NCBI RefSeq assembly: GCF_000368145.1
Contig: NZ_KB849283.1
Span: 1,142,324 to 1,206,323, forward strand
DNA length: 64,000 bases
DNA from: Acinetobacter guillouiae CIP 63.46
Lineage (GTDB): Bacteria > Pseudomonadota > Gammaproteobacteria > Pseudomonadales > Moraxellaceae
Reading direction: 5' to 3'
This document shows, piece after piece, positions 1 to 9,749 of the stretch (the first letter of the stretch is position 1; each line of letters begins with the position of its first letter). A model generated the notes under the pieces. It saw nothing but the letters and a program-made list of their open reading frames with translations, ran no database searches and had not been told where the DNA came from. Made by a program: the position numbers and the translations under genes.

Positions 1-769
1 CTTTTTGTGCAGCTTGTATAGCTCTTTCATCCAAACTACTAATACCTGAGCTTTGCTTTACTCTGACATCTATCGGCTGCCCTTGAGGATTGATTTTGAT
101 GGTGAGAACCAACAAGCGCTGCTGGTTTTGCAATTCGCGATCATCGTAATTAAGCTTGCCAAAGCTGAGTACATCGACCCGACTCACGGGAAGCGGTTGC
201 TGTGGTTGAGAAGTAGAGGCAGCGTTTTGTTCTTTTTTATTGTCTTTGCCTGCTTCACCACCTGCACGTTTGGCTATCTCATTTGACTGACCTGAAGCAG
301 TCTGTTCAGTATTCGCAGATGATTTTGTTTCCGTGAATGTTTGTGTTGACTGACGATTTGATTCAGATTTACTTTCCGTCTGTTGATCGGTTAGTTTTTT
401 TTCTTGTGTTTTCGTTGTCTGTTGTGTTGTTTGATCCATCTTCAACTTTTTTGACTCAGTACTATGTATCACTTTGACCTGTTGTTGATGTTGTACCGCT
501 GTTGCTACTGTAGATTGAGGTTGTGCTTTTGATTGCGTTGCAGCTTGCTCTGATGCCATCTGCAGCTTTGTACTGCTTTGTTGTACAACATCGGTTTTGT
601 TCAAGCTGATAAAACGAATTTGAATCGCATTTTCAGGTGAATGTGATTCAATACGAACATCTGTTTTTAAATAAGACAAAGACCATAACAACAATATATG
701 ACTGATCACTACCCCACAAAACGTAGAGTATTTTTGCTTATCATTTGAAGCGAGAATTACAGCAGACAT
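1..769 (-). CDS. TonB-family energy transducer (3' end cut by window edge)
   Basis: The reading frame runs leftward from an ATG at 769 off the window start, so only about 256 residues are visible. An N-terminal membrane segment (about residues 18-33, GVVISHILLLWSLSYL) is followed by a long low-complexity Gln/Ser/Thr/Lys-rich linker (about residues 60-190). The start of a TonB C-terminal domain comes next, with the family pattern VRVKQSSGISSLDERAIQAA. TonB proteins couple the ExbB/ExbD proton-driven motor in the inner membrane to outer-membrane receptors. The linker is Gln/Thr-rich rather than the usual Pro-rich. It could serve the two TonB-dependent receptors in this window, but that is inference. 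The final C-terminal residues are not visible. Confidence 0.85.
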   Translation of the reverse strand, partial: MSAVILASNDKQKYSTFCGVVISHILLLWSLSYLKTDVRIESHSPENAIQIRFISLNKTDVVQQSSTKLQMASEQAATQSKAQPQSTVATAVQHQQQVKVIHSTESKKLKMDQTTQQTTKTQEKKLTDQQTESKSESNRQSTQTFTETKSSANTEQTASGQSNEIAKRAGGEAGKDNKKEQNAASTSQPQQPLPVSRVDVLSFGKLNYDDRELQNQQRLLVLTIKINPQGQPIDVRVKQSSGISSLDERAIQAAQK

Positions 770-1272
770 AGGCTTAGATACAGCGCAAATAAATGTAGCG
801 CATTTGCTGAGTGCTGAATAAAACCCTGTGCTTTTCTTGTCTGCTCAATCTATTGTATTGCGTTGTACTGTTCATGAATCCTTCCTGCTTCGTCTATCAG
901 ATCAATTGCCGTGAATTTAAAAAACATTGCCTTTATCTATATAGACGAATGAGAAGGCAAAAATGCCTAATGAGAAATGTAATTAAATGTAAATAAGAAT
1001 GGTTTAGAAGAGGTAATTTGACGATAAAACAGTGGGCCACTGAACGTATTTATTTAAATGTAAAAAATAAACTTATATAAATAATGCAGTTAAAAGAAAT
1101 GACCTGTATATCTAAAGAAAACAATACGAGATAAAAATAATAGGAAGAAAAATTAGGCATCCAAATAAATGCATATAATAAATGCGATGGATGGCTTAGA
1201 AATATTGTAGAGAACAAATGCTTATCCTCTACAAAACACAAGACTAAAAATTAAAAGCTTAACGCAGAGCGC
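770..1272. other. Intergenic region between the TonB-family gene and adeB (503 bp)
   Basis: I see no convincing gene here. A short inverted repeat (GCAAAT at 785-790, ATTTGC at 802-807) lies just upstream of the TonB-family gene. A weak hairpin (GTAGAG at 1207-1212, CTCTAC at 1227-1232) lies downstream of the adeB stop and may assist termination, although it has no long T run. The small open frames here have no ribosome binding site and an AT-driven composition. Confidence 0.5.
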
Positions 1273-4200
1273 TTAAGGCAGTTTACGTACAGGTAAAGCT
1301 TTGCCACGTAATTTCTCAACAGCACTGAGAATAAACACAAAAAATACTGGGACAAAAAAGATTGCAAGTATCGTCGCACTGACCATACCACCAAAAACCC
1401 CTGTACCAATCGCATGTTGAGTTTCAGAACTTGCGCCTGTAGCAATCACCAATGGAATCACACCAGCGGTAAAAGCCAAGGATGTCATCAAGATCGGTCT
1501 TAAACGAAGTTTGGCAGCCGCAACAGTGGCTTCAATCAGAGTCATTCCTTCTTCTTTTAGCATTTTGGCAAATTCAACAATCAAAATGGCATTTTTTGCA
1601 GATAATCCAATGATGGTAATTAAACCCACTTTAAAGAAAATATCATTGGGAATTCCTCGGATCCATACCGCAACCACTGCACCAATCATACCTAAAGGTA
1701 CAACCAACATCACCGACAATGGAATCGACCAGCTTTCATAGAGTGCGGCAAGGACGAGGAAAACCACTAACATTGACAATGCCAATAAGAAATTGGTTTG
1801 CGCTTCTGACTGTTTTTCCTCCAAGGATTGCCCTGTCCACTCATAACCAATTCCTTTTGGTAATTGCTCAATCAGTCGCTCCATTTCCTTCATCACTACC
1901 CCTGAAGAAACCCCTTCTGCGCCTGCCCCTGCAATACTCAATGATGGTCGTCCATTATAGCGATTGTATTGCTGCGGAGACTGTGTCCACACAGGTGTAA
2001 CAATCTCAGAGAGTTTAACCAGTGCTCCAGTCTTGTTAACCACATTCAAATTTAGAATATCAGTGACTTTCATCCGTGAATCAGCATCGACTTGAACAAT
2101 CACTTGCTGCATTCGTCCCTGATTTGGAAAATCGTTGACATACATTGAGCCCATTGAAGATGAAATGGTATCTGTCACATCAGCAAAATTCACACCTAAA
2201 GCTTCTGCCTTATTACGATCAATTTTTAAATCGACATTACTACCTGGCGGTAAACCCTCTGGATAAACATAAGCCAGTTTTTTACTGGTTGCTGCAAGAC
2301 CGATCAACTGCGCTTGTGCCTCATTCAAAGCTTGCATTCCAAGATTACCGCGATCTTGTAAACGTAAAGTAAAGCCCGAAGTTGTTCCCATTTCTTCAAT
2401 TGCAGGCGGTAAAACAGACATAATCGTACCTTCTGCACTTTCTGCCATTGCCGCATTTACAGCGTTAACTTCATCTGCAGCGGAGGTATTTCTGTCTTTA
2501 AAATCTTTTAAATTTGTAAAGGCAATGGCTGTGTTATTACCAGAACCACTAAAGCCAAACCCAAGTACAGAAACATTTTCCTTAATACTTTCTCTGCTTT
2601 TTAAATGTTCCTCAAACGATTTTACAATGGTCAATGTCCGCTCTTGACTGGCATCTGCAGGCAATTGAAATGAGGTGATAAATGAGCCTTGGTCTTCTTC
2701 TGGTAAAAAAGCAGTTGGGATCGATTTAAACGCAAATACTAAGAAACCTGTCAGAACAACAAATACAATCATCACAGTAAAAATGTGTTTCAACAATTTC
2801 ACTAAAATTGCTTCATACTTTTTATTGACGCGGTCAAAAAAGCGATCAAACCACGCAAAGAAGCCTTTTTTCTGATGATCTGCTTCAATCGGTTTTAACA
2901 AGGTTGCACAAAGTGCAGGGGTTAAGGTCAGTGCTAAAAATGCTGAGAATGCAATGGATACCGCCATGGTCACGGTAAATTGTCTATAGATAATCCCTAC
3001 CGAACCACTGGCAAAGGCCATCGGTAAAAAAACCGCCACCAGTACCAAGGTTATCCCGATGATTGGACTGGTAATTTCTTGCATTGCTTTAGAAGTCGCA
3101 TCAACAGGTGATAAGCCTTCCGTTGCCATGATACGTTCCACATTTTCAATCACCACAATCGCATCATCGACAATAATACCGATGGCTAAAACCATACCAA
3201 ACATGGTTAAAACATTGACCGAAAAACCACTGATCAACATCACTGCAAATGTGCCCAGAAGTGCAATCGGTGCAACAATTGAAGGGATCAAGGTGTAACG
3301 AATGTTATGTAAAAATAAATACATAACAAGGAAAACCAACACCATTGCTTCCAGCAAAGTCATGATTACTTTTTCAATCGAAATTTTAACAAACGGCGCA
3401 GTATCATAAGGAATCGAATATTGCATCCCCTTTGGTAAAACCTTGCTCAACTCCTCAACTTTTGCTTTGACCGCTTCAGAGGTCTTAACCGCATTCCCGC
3501 CTGGGCTCATTTGAATCGCCAAAGCGGTTGCTGGCTTTCCATTTTCTAAAATAGAAAAACTATAGGTTTGCGCACCAAGCTCCACCCGTGCAACATCTTT
3601 CAGTGTGACTTGTGCGCCACTCTGATTGGCGCGCAAAGTAATATTTTGAAATTCTTCGACTGTACTTAATTGTCCTTCAGCCGTTAATGGCAGTGTAATC
3701 ATCTGTCCTTGGACAGCAGGCAAACTCCCGACACTTCCCGGAGATATCGGCGTATTTTGTGCTTGAATGGCATTTGTGACATCTTTTATCGACAGCTGAT
3801 AAGACACCAGTTTGTTTGGATCTATCCAAATACGCATGGCTTTTTCAGATCCAAAAGATTGGATACGTCCAACCCCTTCAACCCGTTTTAATTCTTCAAC
3901 CACATTTCGAACCAAATAATCACTTAAATCAATTTCTTTAAATTGATCATTTGGTGAGTTAATTCCGACCATCATCAGAAATCCAGAAGATGCCGCTTCA
4001 ACAATCAGACCTTGCTGTCTAACAGATTGTGGCAATCTCGGTTCGATAGACTTTAGTTTATTTTGCACATCTACCTGAGCCAACTCTGGATCAGTCCCCG
4101 GTTTAAATGTGGCGGTGATACTCGCTTGACCACTGGCATCAGAGGTGGCGCTGTAATAAAGTAAATTCTTTACTCCTGATAACTCTCTCTCAATCAAGGT

Positions 4201-4389
4201 GACAACACTATCATTCAAGGTTTCTGGTGTTGCTCCCGGATAAGTTGCATAGATACTAATCGAAGGTGGTGCAACTGAAGGAAAACGAGAAATCGGCAAC
4301 TTTGGAATACTTAAGACACCAAACAGAATAATAAAGAGTGCAATTACCCAAGCAAAGATTGGCCGTTTAATAAAGAACTGCGATATCAT
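1273..4389 (-). CDS. adeB: RND multidrug efflux pump inner-membrane transporter, AdeB-like
   Basis: 1038 residues, the normal length for HAE1-family RND pumps. It begins MISQFFIKRPIFAWVIA, as this family does, with TM1 at the start, large periplasmic loops and a second TM bundle. The paired acidic residues of the proton relay are D408/D409 (GIIVDDAIVV). The motif GIGYEWTGQSLEEKQSEAQ and the block ending GVFGGMVSATILAIFF are those of AdeB/MexB-type proteins, and overall similarity is closest to AdeB. It would export drugs from the periplasm by proton antiport with AdeA and an outer-membrane channel. The start has a good AGGAG site and overlaps the adeA stop as ATGA. No adeC-like channel gene follows, so it probably borrows another channel such as AdeK. 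Confidence 0.93.
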   Translation of the reverse strand: MISQFFIKRPIFAWVIALFIILFGVLSIPKLPISRFPSVAPPSISIYATYPGATPETLNDSVVTLIERELSGVKNLLYYSATSDASGQASITATFKPGTDPELAQVDVQNKLKSIEPRLPQSVRQQGLIVEAASSGFLMMVGINSPNDQFKEIDLSDYLVRNVVEELKRVEGVGRIQSFGSEKAMRIWIDPNKLVSYQLSIKDVTNAIQAQNTPISPGSVGSLPAVQGQMITLPLTAEGQLSTVEEFQNITLRANQSGAQVTLKDVARVELGAQTYSFSILENGKPATALAIQMSPGGNAVKTSEAVKAKVEELSKVLPKGMQYSIPYDTAPFVKISIEKVIMTLLEAMVLVFLVMYLFLHNIRYTLIPSIVAPIALLGTFAVMLISGFSVNVLTMFGMVLAIGIIVDDAIVVIENVERIMATEGLSPVDATSKAMQEITSPIIGITLVLVAVFLPMAFASGSVGIIYRQFTVTMAVSIAFSAFLALTLTPALCATLLKPIEADHQKKGFFAWFDRFFDRVNKKYEAILVKLLKHIFTVMIVFVVLTGFLVFAFKSIPTAFLPEEDQGSFITSFQLPADASQERTLTIVKSFEEHLKSRESIKENVSVLGFGFSGSGNNTAIAFTNLKDFKDRNTSAADEVNAVNAAMAESAEGTIMSVLPPAIEEMGTTSGFTLRLQDRGNLGMQALNEAQAQLIGLAATSKKLAYVYPEGLPPGSNVDLKIDRNKAEALGVNFADVTDTISSSMGSMYVNDFPNQGRMQQVIVQVDADSRMKVTDILNLNVVNKTGALVKLSEIVTPVWTQSPQQYNRYNGRPSLSIAGAGAEGVSSGVVMKEMERLIEQLPKGIGYEWTGQSLEEKQSEAQTNFLLALSMLVVFLVLAALYESWSIPLSVMLVVPLGMIGAVVAVWIRGIPNDIFFKVGLITIIGLSAKNAILIVEFAKMLKEEGMTLIEATVAAAKLRLRPILMTSLAFTAGVIPLVIATGASSETQHAIGTGVFGGMVSATILAIFFVPVFFVFILSAVEKLRGKALPVRKLP

Positions 4390-5630
4390 AATTTTTCTCC
4401 TGTATTCGGAGAAGACTGACCTGCAGTGCTTTGATCACTGCCCTTATTTTGCGTTTGTAAAGTCCCAACATCGGTTGAGTATTGCGACTTCCACTGGGTT
4501 ATTTTTAAAGGCTGTTCTGGCTGTTGAATTCGATCATGCCCCTCAACGATGACTTTTTCACCTGCTTTAATTCCACTATTCACCACATAGAAACCTTTAT
4601 ATAACTGCCCTAAACTCACTGGACGTGTTTCAGCAGTCTGATTTGCTTTTACAATCATCAGTTGTGCTTGACCTGAAATATCTCTTTGCACAGCTTGCTC
4701 AGGGACAAGTAAGGCATTGGGTTGTGATGCTCTGTTTAAACCAACTCTGACATACATCCCTGGCAATAATTTCCGTTGAGGGTTATTTACTTCCACACGG
4801 ATGGTGACATCACCCGTATTAGGATCTACGCTGGTATCTGAGAATAAAATCTTTCCAGTCACTGGATACAATTTACCCTGACTATTGGATATGCTGACAT
4901 CAGCACCACCACGTTGTAATAACGAACCATCATTCAAACGATCTTGCAATTGCTCATATTCAGAAATTGATTGTTTAACATCAACATAGACTTTATCTAA
5001 CTGATGCACCAAAGCCATTGGATTGGTATCGCTGGTGCTGACCAATGCACCTTCGGTTACCAGCAACTTACCAATTTGACCTGAAATCGGGGCGCGTACA
5101 GTCGCATAGCGTAAGTTTAAATTTTGTCGTGCCAATGCTGCCTTGGTTTGAGCAACTTCAGCCAAAGCCTGTTGATAAGCGGCTTCCGTATTATTAAATT
5201 CCTGTTTACTAATGGCATTGGAAGGAAGCAGTTGTCGATATCGCTCCTGTTGGATTTTTAGACGCACCACTTCTGCCTGTGCTTTTGCCAATAAAGCCTG
5301 ATTACTATTGACATCTGCTTGAAGAATTTCCGAATTGATCTTAAATAAGGGTTGTCCAGCCTTAACTTCACTGCCTTGGGTAAACAGCACCTTTTCAATA
5401 ATTCCGCCAACTTGTGGGCGAATTTCTGAAATTCGATAAGCTTGTACACGTGCAGGTAAATTTTCAATCAAATGAATATCTTGCTGTTGAACGGTATAAA
5501 TACTGACTTTGGCTGGCGCAGCCTGCTGTGCTTGTTCTGCTTCAGCATTTCCTGAGCGATTACATCCAGTTAACGCACTCCCACTTAAAACAACCAATAA
5601 AATAATAAAAAAATAAGGCTTAGGCATCAT
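4386..5630 (-). CDS. adeA: RND efflux membrane-fusion lipoprotein, AdeA-like
   Basis: About 414 residues from ATG 5630; GTG 5636 or ATG 5627 are also possible because the ribosome site is weak. The N-terminal hydrophobic segment ends in a lipobox (SALTGC), so it is a lipoprotein of the inner membrane facing the periplasm. The body shows the lipoyl/barrel-sandwich pattern (AYRISEIRPQVGGIIEKVLF, then AGQPLFKIN), a coiled-coil hairpin (about residues 100-160) and the matching second half (YATVRAPISGQIGKL). It bridges the AdeB-like pump to an outer-membrane channel. The stop overlaps the adeB start by 4 bp, so the two are translationally coupled. The promoter side carries an AdeR-type direct repeat and the divergent adeRS genes. 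Confidence 0.92.
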   Translation of the reverse strand: MMPKPYFFIILLVVLSGSALTGCNRSGNAEAEQAQQAAPAKVSIYTVQQQDIHLIENLPARVQAYRISEIRPQVGGIIEKVLFTQGSEVKAGQPLFKINSEILQADVNSNQALLAKAQAEVVRLKIQQERYRQLLPSNAISKQEFNNTEAAYQQALAEVAQTKAALARQNLNLRYATVRAPISGQIGKLLVTEGALVSTSDTNPMALVHQLDKVYVDVKQSISEYEQLQDRLNDGSLLQRGGADVSISNSQGKLYPVTGKILFSDTSVDPNTGDVTIRVEVNNPQRKLLPGMYVRVGLNRASQPNALLVPEQAVQRDISGQAQLMIVKANQTAETRPVSLGQLYKGFYVVNSGIKAGEKVIVEGHDRIQQPEQPLKITQWKSQYSTDVGTLQTQNKGSDQSTAGQSSPNTGEKL

Positions 5631-5690
5631 CTGCACCCAGAGTTCTAGATATGACGATTATTGGCAATATTTGTGTACTTAGCATCACCA

Positions 5691-5712
5691 AAGTGTGGAG
5701 ATTGTGTGGATA
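5691..5712. promoter_or_regulatory. AdeR-binding direct repeat between adeA and adeR
   Basis: Two 10-bp direct repeats, AAGTGTGGAG (5691-5700) and TGTGTGGATA (5703-5712), are separated by 2 bp. This is the spacing and sequence type described for the AdeR operator in A. baumannii. The site sits between the divergent adeA and adeR starts. The second half is degenerate relative to the first. Binding here is inferred from the match. Confidence 0.75.
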
Positions 5713-5766
5713 TAGCCACTAAAAATAAATTATGATGGTGTTATATCCATTTTAAAGTATCCAGCA

Positions 5767-6498
5767 ATGGGCAATATTTCTTTTGCGTCTGATCCAGCCA
5801 GTAAACAAATTTTAGTCGTTGAAGATGATTATGATATCGGCGATATTGTGGAGCATTATCTGAAAAAAAATGGCTTCAATGTGCTTAGAGCACTTAATGG
5901 ACAGCAAGCCATCGAAATACATGCGCAGCAACAGATTGATCTGGTGATTCTTGACGTGAAATTGCCGATCTTAAATGGTTGGGAAGTTTTAAATCATATT
6001 CGTCAATCCAAACAAACCCCTGTGATTATGCTGACTGCATTAGATCAAGAAGTGGATAAAGTCACAGCACTTAGAATCGGCGCTGATGACTTTGTGGTAA
6101 AACCATTCAATCCAAATGAAATTATTGCCAGAGTTGAAGCCGTATTGAGAAGAAGTGCAATGTCATCTCAGGCGAAAGCCCAAATCATTAGCTTTAAATC
6201 AATTGAAATTAATACAGAAACACTTTGTGTATACATTATCAAAGAACATTCGAAAGCACTGTTAAACCTTACCTTAACGGAATTTAAGATCCTTGCGTTG
6301 ATGTCGCAAGCGCCCTACAAGGTTTTTACCCGATCAGAATTAATGAACCATTGCTTGCCTGATGGTGATGCCTTAGAGCGTACTGTAGACAGTCATATCA
6401 GTAAATTACGTAAAAAACTGGAAGATCATCATCAAACTGACTTACTGATCAATGTCCGTGGTGTTGGCTATCGTTTAAGGCAAAATGATGAAAAATAA
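5767..6498 (+). CDS. adeR: Response regulator AdeR (OmpR/PhoB family)
   Basis: 243 residues. The N-terminal receiver domain (about 14-125) carries the acidic pair E19/D20 and the phosphoacceptor D63 (LVILDVKLPILNGWEVL), the same number as in A. baumannii AdeR. K112 lies in FVVKPFNPNEIIARV. The C-terminal winged helix (about 140-240) contains LTLTEFKILALM and RTVDSHISKLRKKL, and ends at NVRGVGYRL as in OmpR-type regulators. It is divergent from adeAB and overlaps adeS by 11-14 bp. It should respond to AdeS phosphorylation and bind the direct repeat at 5691-5712 to control adeAB. The N-terminal 12 residues differ from the A. baumannii protein; the start ATG 5767 is the only reasonable one. Confidence 0.95.
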   Translation: MGNISFASDPASKQILVVEDDYDIGDIVEHYLKKNGFNVLRALNGQQAIEIHAQQQIDLVILDVKLPILNGWEVLNHIRQSKQTPVIMLTALDQEVDKVTALRIGADDFVVKPFNPNEIIARVEAVLRRSAMSSQAKAQIISFKSIEINTETLCVYIIKEHSKALLNLTLTEFKILALMSQAPYKVFTRSELMNHCLPDGDALERTVDSHISKLRKKLEDHHQTDLLINVRGVGYRLRQNDEK

Positions 6499-7579
6499 TA
6501 TCGGAATTAGCCGCCAGCTGATTATCACCATGGCCAAAGTGAGCTTATTGACCACTTGTTTTTCCTTGATTTTTGGCTATTTGACTTATTTTGTTGCCAT
6601 CGAGTTTAAATTGGTCTCGCTAGAACAGTTAAATTCCGAAGACTGGTCATTTAATTTTGTTGATCTCACTTGGATTTTACTGGTGACTTTATGCGGTTCA
6701 TTAACTTCTGTTTATTTAGGATTAAAATTAGCGCAACGCTTTATCGCCCCGCTAAATTCTTTAGCCATTGCAGCAAGAGAAATTAGTTTGGGCAATCTTT
6801 CCGTAAGAGCGCAATTGGACAATCCCTCTTCTGTCGCTGAAATCACAAAGATGATCAATGATTTTAATCGTATGGCAGAAAAACTGGAAATCTCAGTCAA
6901 CAATGCATCTATTTGGAATGCCGCAATTGCACATGAATTAAGAACACCTGTGACTATCTTACAAGGTCGCTTACAAGGCGTGCTTGACGATATATTTACC
7001 CCAGATAAAGCCCTATTAAAAAATTTACTCAATCAAGTTGAGCAGTTGTCATTTTTAATCGAAGATCTAAGAACCCTAAGTCTGGCGGATAATCAACAAC
7101 TTCGACTTAACCTAGAGTCAGTTTGTCTATCTGACGTCATTACACAATCTGTAAACTTACTTCAAGACCGTTTTGATCAAGCAAAATTAGTCATCGAAAC
7201 CAATTTATCAGATCAAGCCTGCTTTTTTGACCGACAACGGCTTGAACAGATCTTAATTGCATTATTTGAAAATGAAATTCGTTATGCACAGGCAGGGATT
7301 TTACGGATTAGCACCCAAAAAAAATCAGAAGGTTTGGTTTTAACCATTGAAGATCAAGGACCCGGTATTGCAGATCAGCATATCCCCTTTATATTTGATG
7401 CGTTTTATCGACTTGAAGAATCCAGAGGCAAGAAGAATGGTGGCAGTGGTTTAGGTCTATCTGTTGTCAATGCAATTATGATCGCGCATGAAGGTCGGAT
7501 TGAATATTCCAAGTCACAAGCTTTAGGGGGAAGTTGTTTTAGTATTTTATTTAAGCCCGATAATTTAAATAAAATATGA
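6488..7579 (+). CDS. adeS: Sensor histidine kinase AdeS
   Basis: 363 residues from ATG 6488, the second of two adjacent ATGs; this start puts the phosphorylated histidine at H149 (AIAHELRTPVTILQ), its number in AdeS. Two membrane segments (about 12-37 and 60-80) bracket a short periplasmic loop. A HAMP domain follows (about 80-135), then HisKA and an HATPase domain with the N box (FENEIRYA), G1 (EDQGPGIAD), F (FIFDAFYRL) and G2 (GGSGLGLSV). It autophosphorylates and passes phosphate to AdeR. Changes in the linker or HisKA domain of AdeS homologues are a known route to pump overexpression; I cannot judge the allele state here. Confidence 0.93.
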   Translation: MKNNIGISRQLIITMAKVSLLTTCFSLIFGYLTYFVAIEFKLVSLEQLNSEDWSFNFVDLTWILLVTLCGSLTSVYLGLKLAQRFIAPLNSLAIAAREISLGNLSVRAQLDNPSSVAEITKMINDFNRMAEKLEISVNNASIWNAAIAHELRTPVTILQGRLQGVLDDIFTPDKALLKNLLNQVEQLSFLIEDLRTLSLADNQQLRLNLESVCLSDVITQSVNLLQDRFDQAKLVIETNLSDQACFFDRQRLEQILIALFENEIRYAQAGILRISTQKKSEGLVLTIEDQGPGIADQHIPFIFDAFYRLEESRGKKNGGSGLGLSVVNAIMIAHEGRIEYSKSQALGGSCFSILFKPDNLNKI

Positions 7580-7754
7580 GATCAACATCCAAGTATAAAA
7601 TCGACTCATTTAAACAAACATTCAACTCATCTGTTTTAAATTGACAACTATCAACAACTATAGACAGATAACATAGCGGCCTGTAGCTGATCAAAGCGCT
7701 ATCCAAGCACATTTCTATGGCTATTGGTCTATGGTTATTGAGGCAAATTTGATT

Positions 7755-9437
7755 TTAACCTAGCGTAATTTTCTTTAACCGGTAATCCAATGTTGCCCGA
7801 CTAATTCCAAGCATACGTGCAGCTTCTGAGACATTCTGTTGGCTTTTATCCATAGCGCTACGAATAATATTTTGTTCAAGTTGATCTAAAGAGAAATTCT
7901 CACTAAATAAATCCTCTACATTGATCAGCGATTGTGCAGTTTCACCCACTGCTTCTAAATCCTTATGTTGAGGAAACAAACTGTCCAATTTAATTTCCTG
8001 TTGATGATCGGTCAGTAAGGTGGCTCTTTCCAACAAGTTTTCCAACTCACGAATATTGCCAGGCCAATCATATTTCATCATAAAGTTTTTCGCTTTATCA
8101 CTGAGCCCTTTTAGGGTCTTGTTATACATATTTTCAAAGCGTGCCAAAAAGTGATTAATCAGCAAGGGAATATCTTCTCTTCGCTCACGCAAAGGTGGAA
8201 TAATCACAGGAAAAATATTTAAGCGATAATATAAATCTGCACGGAATTTTCCATCTTTAACGGCCTGCTCTAAATCCTCATTGGTCGCAGCAACAAGTCT
8301 GACATCGACTTGGCGGGTGCGACTATCTCCTACCCGTTCAAATTCACCTTCTTGCAGCATCCGTAATAACGCAGCTTGTGCACGCGGTGAAAGCTCGACC
8401 ACTTCATCTAGAAAAATTGTTCCGCCATGAGCACGTTCAAATTTTCCCATACGAGATTGAACCGCACCAGTAAATGCGCCTTTTTCCACTCCAAACAGTT
8501 CTGACTCAATCAGATCAGGAGGAATACAGGCACAATTCACAGCCACAAATGGTTGCGCTTGGCGCTGACTGCCATTATGAATACCCCGTGCAAATGCTTC
8601 TTTGCCAACGCCTGTTTCACCCTGTAATAAAACTGCGACTTTACTCCCTGCTGCTTTTTTAAGTAGATCACAGACTTTGCGATAGGCAACCGACTCGCCT
8701 ACCGCATTAAACATGGTGTAATCACTTTCAGCTTCGGTATAAATATTTTTCTTTAATTGATTGAGTTCCGCCTGTAAGGCAATGATTTCATCCGAGACGG
8801 CATCGGGTGACATAAAGCGAATCAACTCATCGGCATTTTCCCATTCACTCAACGGCTTTCCAATGATTCGACAATGCTCATCACCCTGAGCAACGCAATG
8901 TGTCTCTTGATAGATAATGGTCTGCCCCATGACAAAGCTGCTATAGCCACAGGCATAGCCCAATAACATCCAACAAGCAGGTTGGTCCGAAGCACCAAAT
9001 TCACTTAAATGCACCTCTGCCTCAAATGAATTAAGCCAGTTAAAATCAGCATAAAACTGTTTTAAATCATGACTTAAATGCAGCTCATTGACTTCAACCT
9101 GTACCATGCCACGGATGCCATGCATTTGCGGTCCAGCCATAAAAGCTTCTGCTTCATTTAAATTTGGTCGTAGTTTTGAGGTCACTTCTGCATCGCGCAT
9201 GCCAGCTTGGTAACCACAACGAATAAAAAAGCGTTTAGTGCGTTCAAGCCCCAGCATTTGATAGAGATCTTTTCTTAAAAAGCCCAGAATACTGGTATGC
9301 ATCAACAGCATTCGATTTTCATCAAACCAGATTTGTCCGTGTTGAGCATCAAAAACGATTTTATCGAGTAAATCTTGAATATCTTTGTTCTGTTCCAGTA
9401 TTTTTTTATATACCTTCACATCTTTGGCTGGGGACAT
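7755..9437 (-). CDS. mopR: Phenol-responsive sigma-54 activator MopR
   Basis: 560 residues from ATG 9437. A longer start at 9476 exists, but only the shorter one gives the known MopR numbering: phenol-binding H106 and W134, and the zinc ligands C155, E178, C181 and C189 are all present. Domains: V4R/XylR-N sensor (1-190), a linker (about 200-230), an AAA+ sigma-54 interaction domain with Walker A GETGVGKE, the GAFTGA loop and Walker B GGTIFLDEV, and a C-terminal Fis-type HTH (SEAARMLGISRATLDYRLKK). Phenol binding relieves repression of the ATPase, which then opens sigma-54 promoters. It is divergent from the mopK operon and presumably acts on the palindromes and the -24/-12 promoter between the two. 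Confidence 0.96.
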   Translation of the reverse strand: MSPAKDVKVYKKILEQNKDIQDLLDKIVFDAQHGQIWFDENRMLLMHTSILGFLRKDLYQMLGLERTKRFFIRCGYQAGMRDAEVTSKLRPNLNEAEAFMAGPQMHGIRGMVQVEVNELHLSHDLKQFYADFNWLNSFEAEVHLSEFGASDQPACWMLLGYACGYSSFVMGQTIIYQETHCVAQGDEHCRIIGKPLSEWENADELIRFMSPDAVSDEIIALQAELNQLKKNIYTEAESDYTMFNAVGESVAYRKVCDLLKKAAGSKVAVLLQGETGVGKEAFARGIHNGSQRQAQPFVAVNCACIPPDLIESELFGVEKGAFTGAVQSRMGKFERAHGGTIFLDEVVELSPRAQAALLRMLQEGEFERVGDSRTRQVDVRLVAATNEDLEQAVKDGKFRADLYYRLNIFPVIIPPLRERREDIPLLINHFLARFENMYNKTLKGLSDKAKNFMMKYDWPGNIRELENLLERATLLTDHQQEIKLDSLFPQHKDLEAVGETAQSLINVEDLFSENFSLDQLEQNIIRSAMDKSQQNVSEAARMLGISRATLDYRLKKITLG

Positions 9438-9625
9438 GATATATCCATCCTTGGCTATATGTCTTTGTGAATGCAATCTTGATATTACCTAATTCTGAAC
9501 CAAAAGCTTCACTACCTTTTCTTATATTTTCATACCTTTAAGGTATATTGTTTTTATTTTAACCAATATCAAGTCTTTATTGGTTTTTATAAACATTAAC
9601 TCGACCTTTCCCATCAAAATCACTG

Positions 9626-9643
9626 TTTCATCTTTTGATGAAA
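9626..9643. promoter_or_regulatory. Putative MopR upstream activating site 1
   Basis: This is a perfect inverted repeat, TTTCATC and GATGAAA around TTTT, about 120 bp upstream of the sigma-54 promoter of the mop operon. That is the position where XylR/DmpR-class activators bind. A second palindrome with the same TTTGATGAAA core lies 33 bp downstream, about three helical turns, as in paired UAS elements. Assignment to MopR is inference. Confidence 0.6.
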
Positions 9644-9661
9644 TCAGCATCTCTTTACGTT

Positions 9662-9682
9662 CATTATTTGATGAAAATAATG
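9662..9682. promoter_or_regulatory. Putative MopR upstream activating site 2
   Basis: The inverted repeat CATTATTT...AAATAATG surrounds GATGA and shares the TTTGATGAAA core with the site at 9626-9643. The core guanines at 9637 and 9670 are 33 bp apart, so the two sites face the same side of the helix. It lies about 70-90 bp upstream of the -24 element. Confidence 0.58.
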
Positions 9683-9749
9683 CTGTCGTAGTTCATATCC
9701 TCATGATCAAAAAATAATAAATAATTGAATTTTAATTAAATTTTAAAGT

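Noticed and set aside
811-996. 61-residue plus-strand frame in the first intergenic region
   Set aside because: Cys/Leu-rich, no ribosome site, no domain; consistent with chance in AT-rich DNA.
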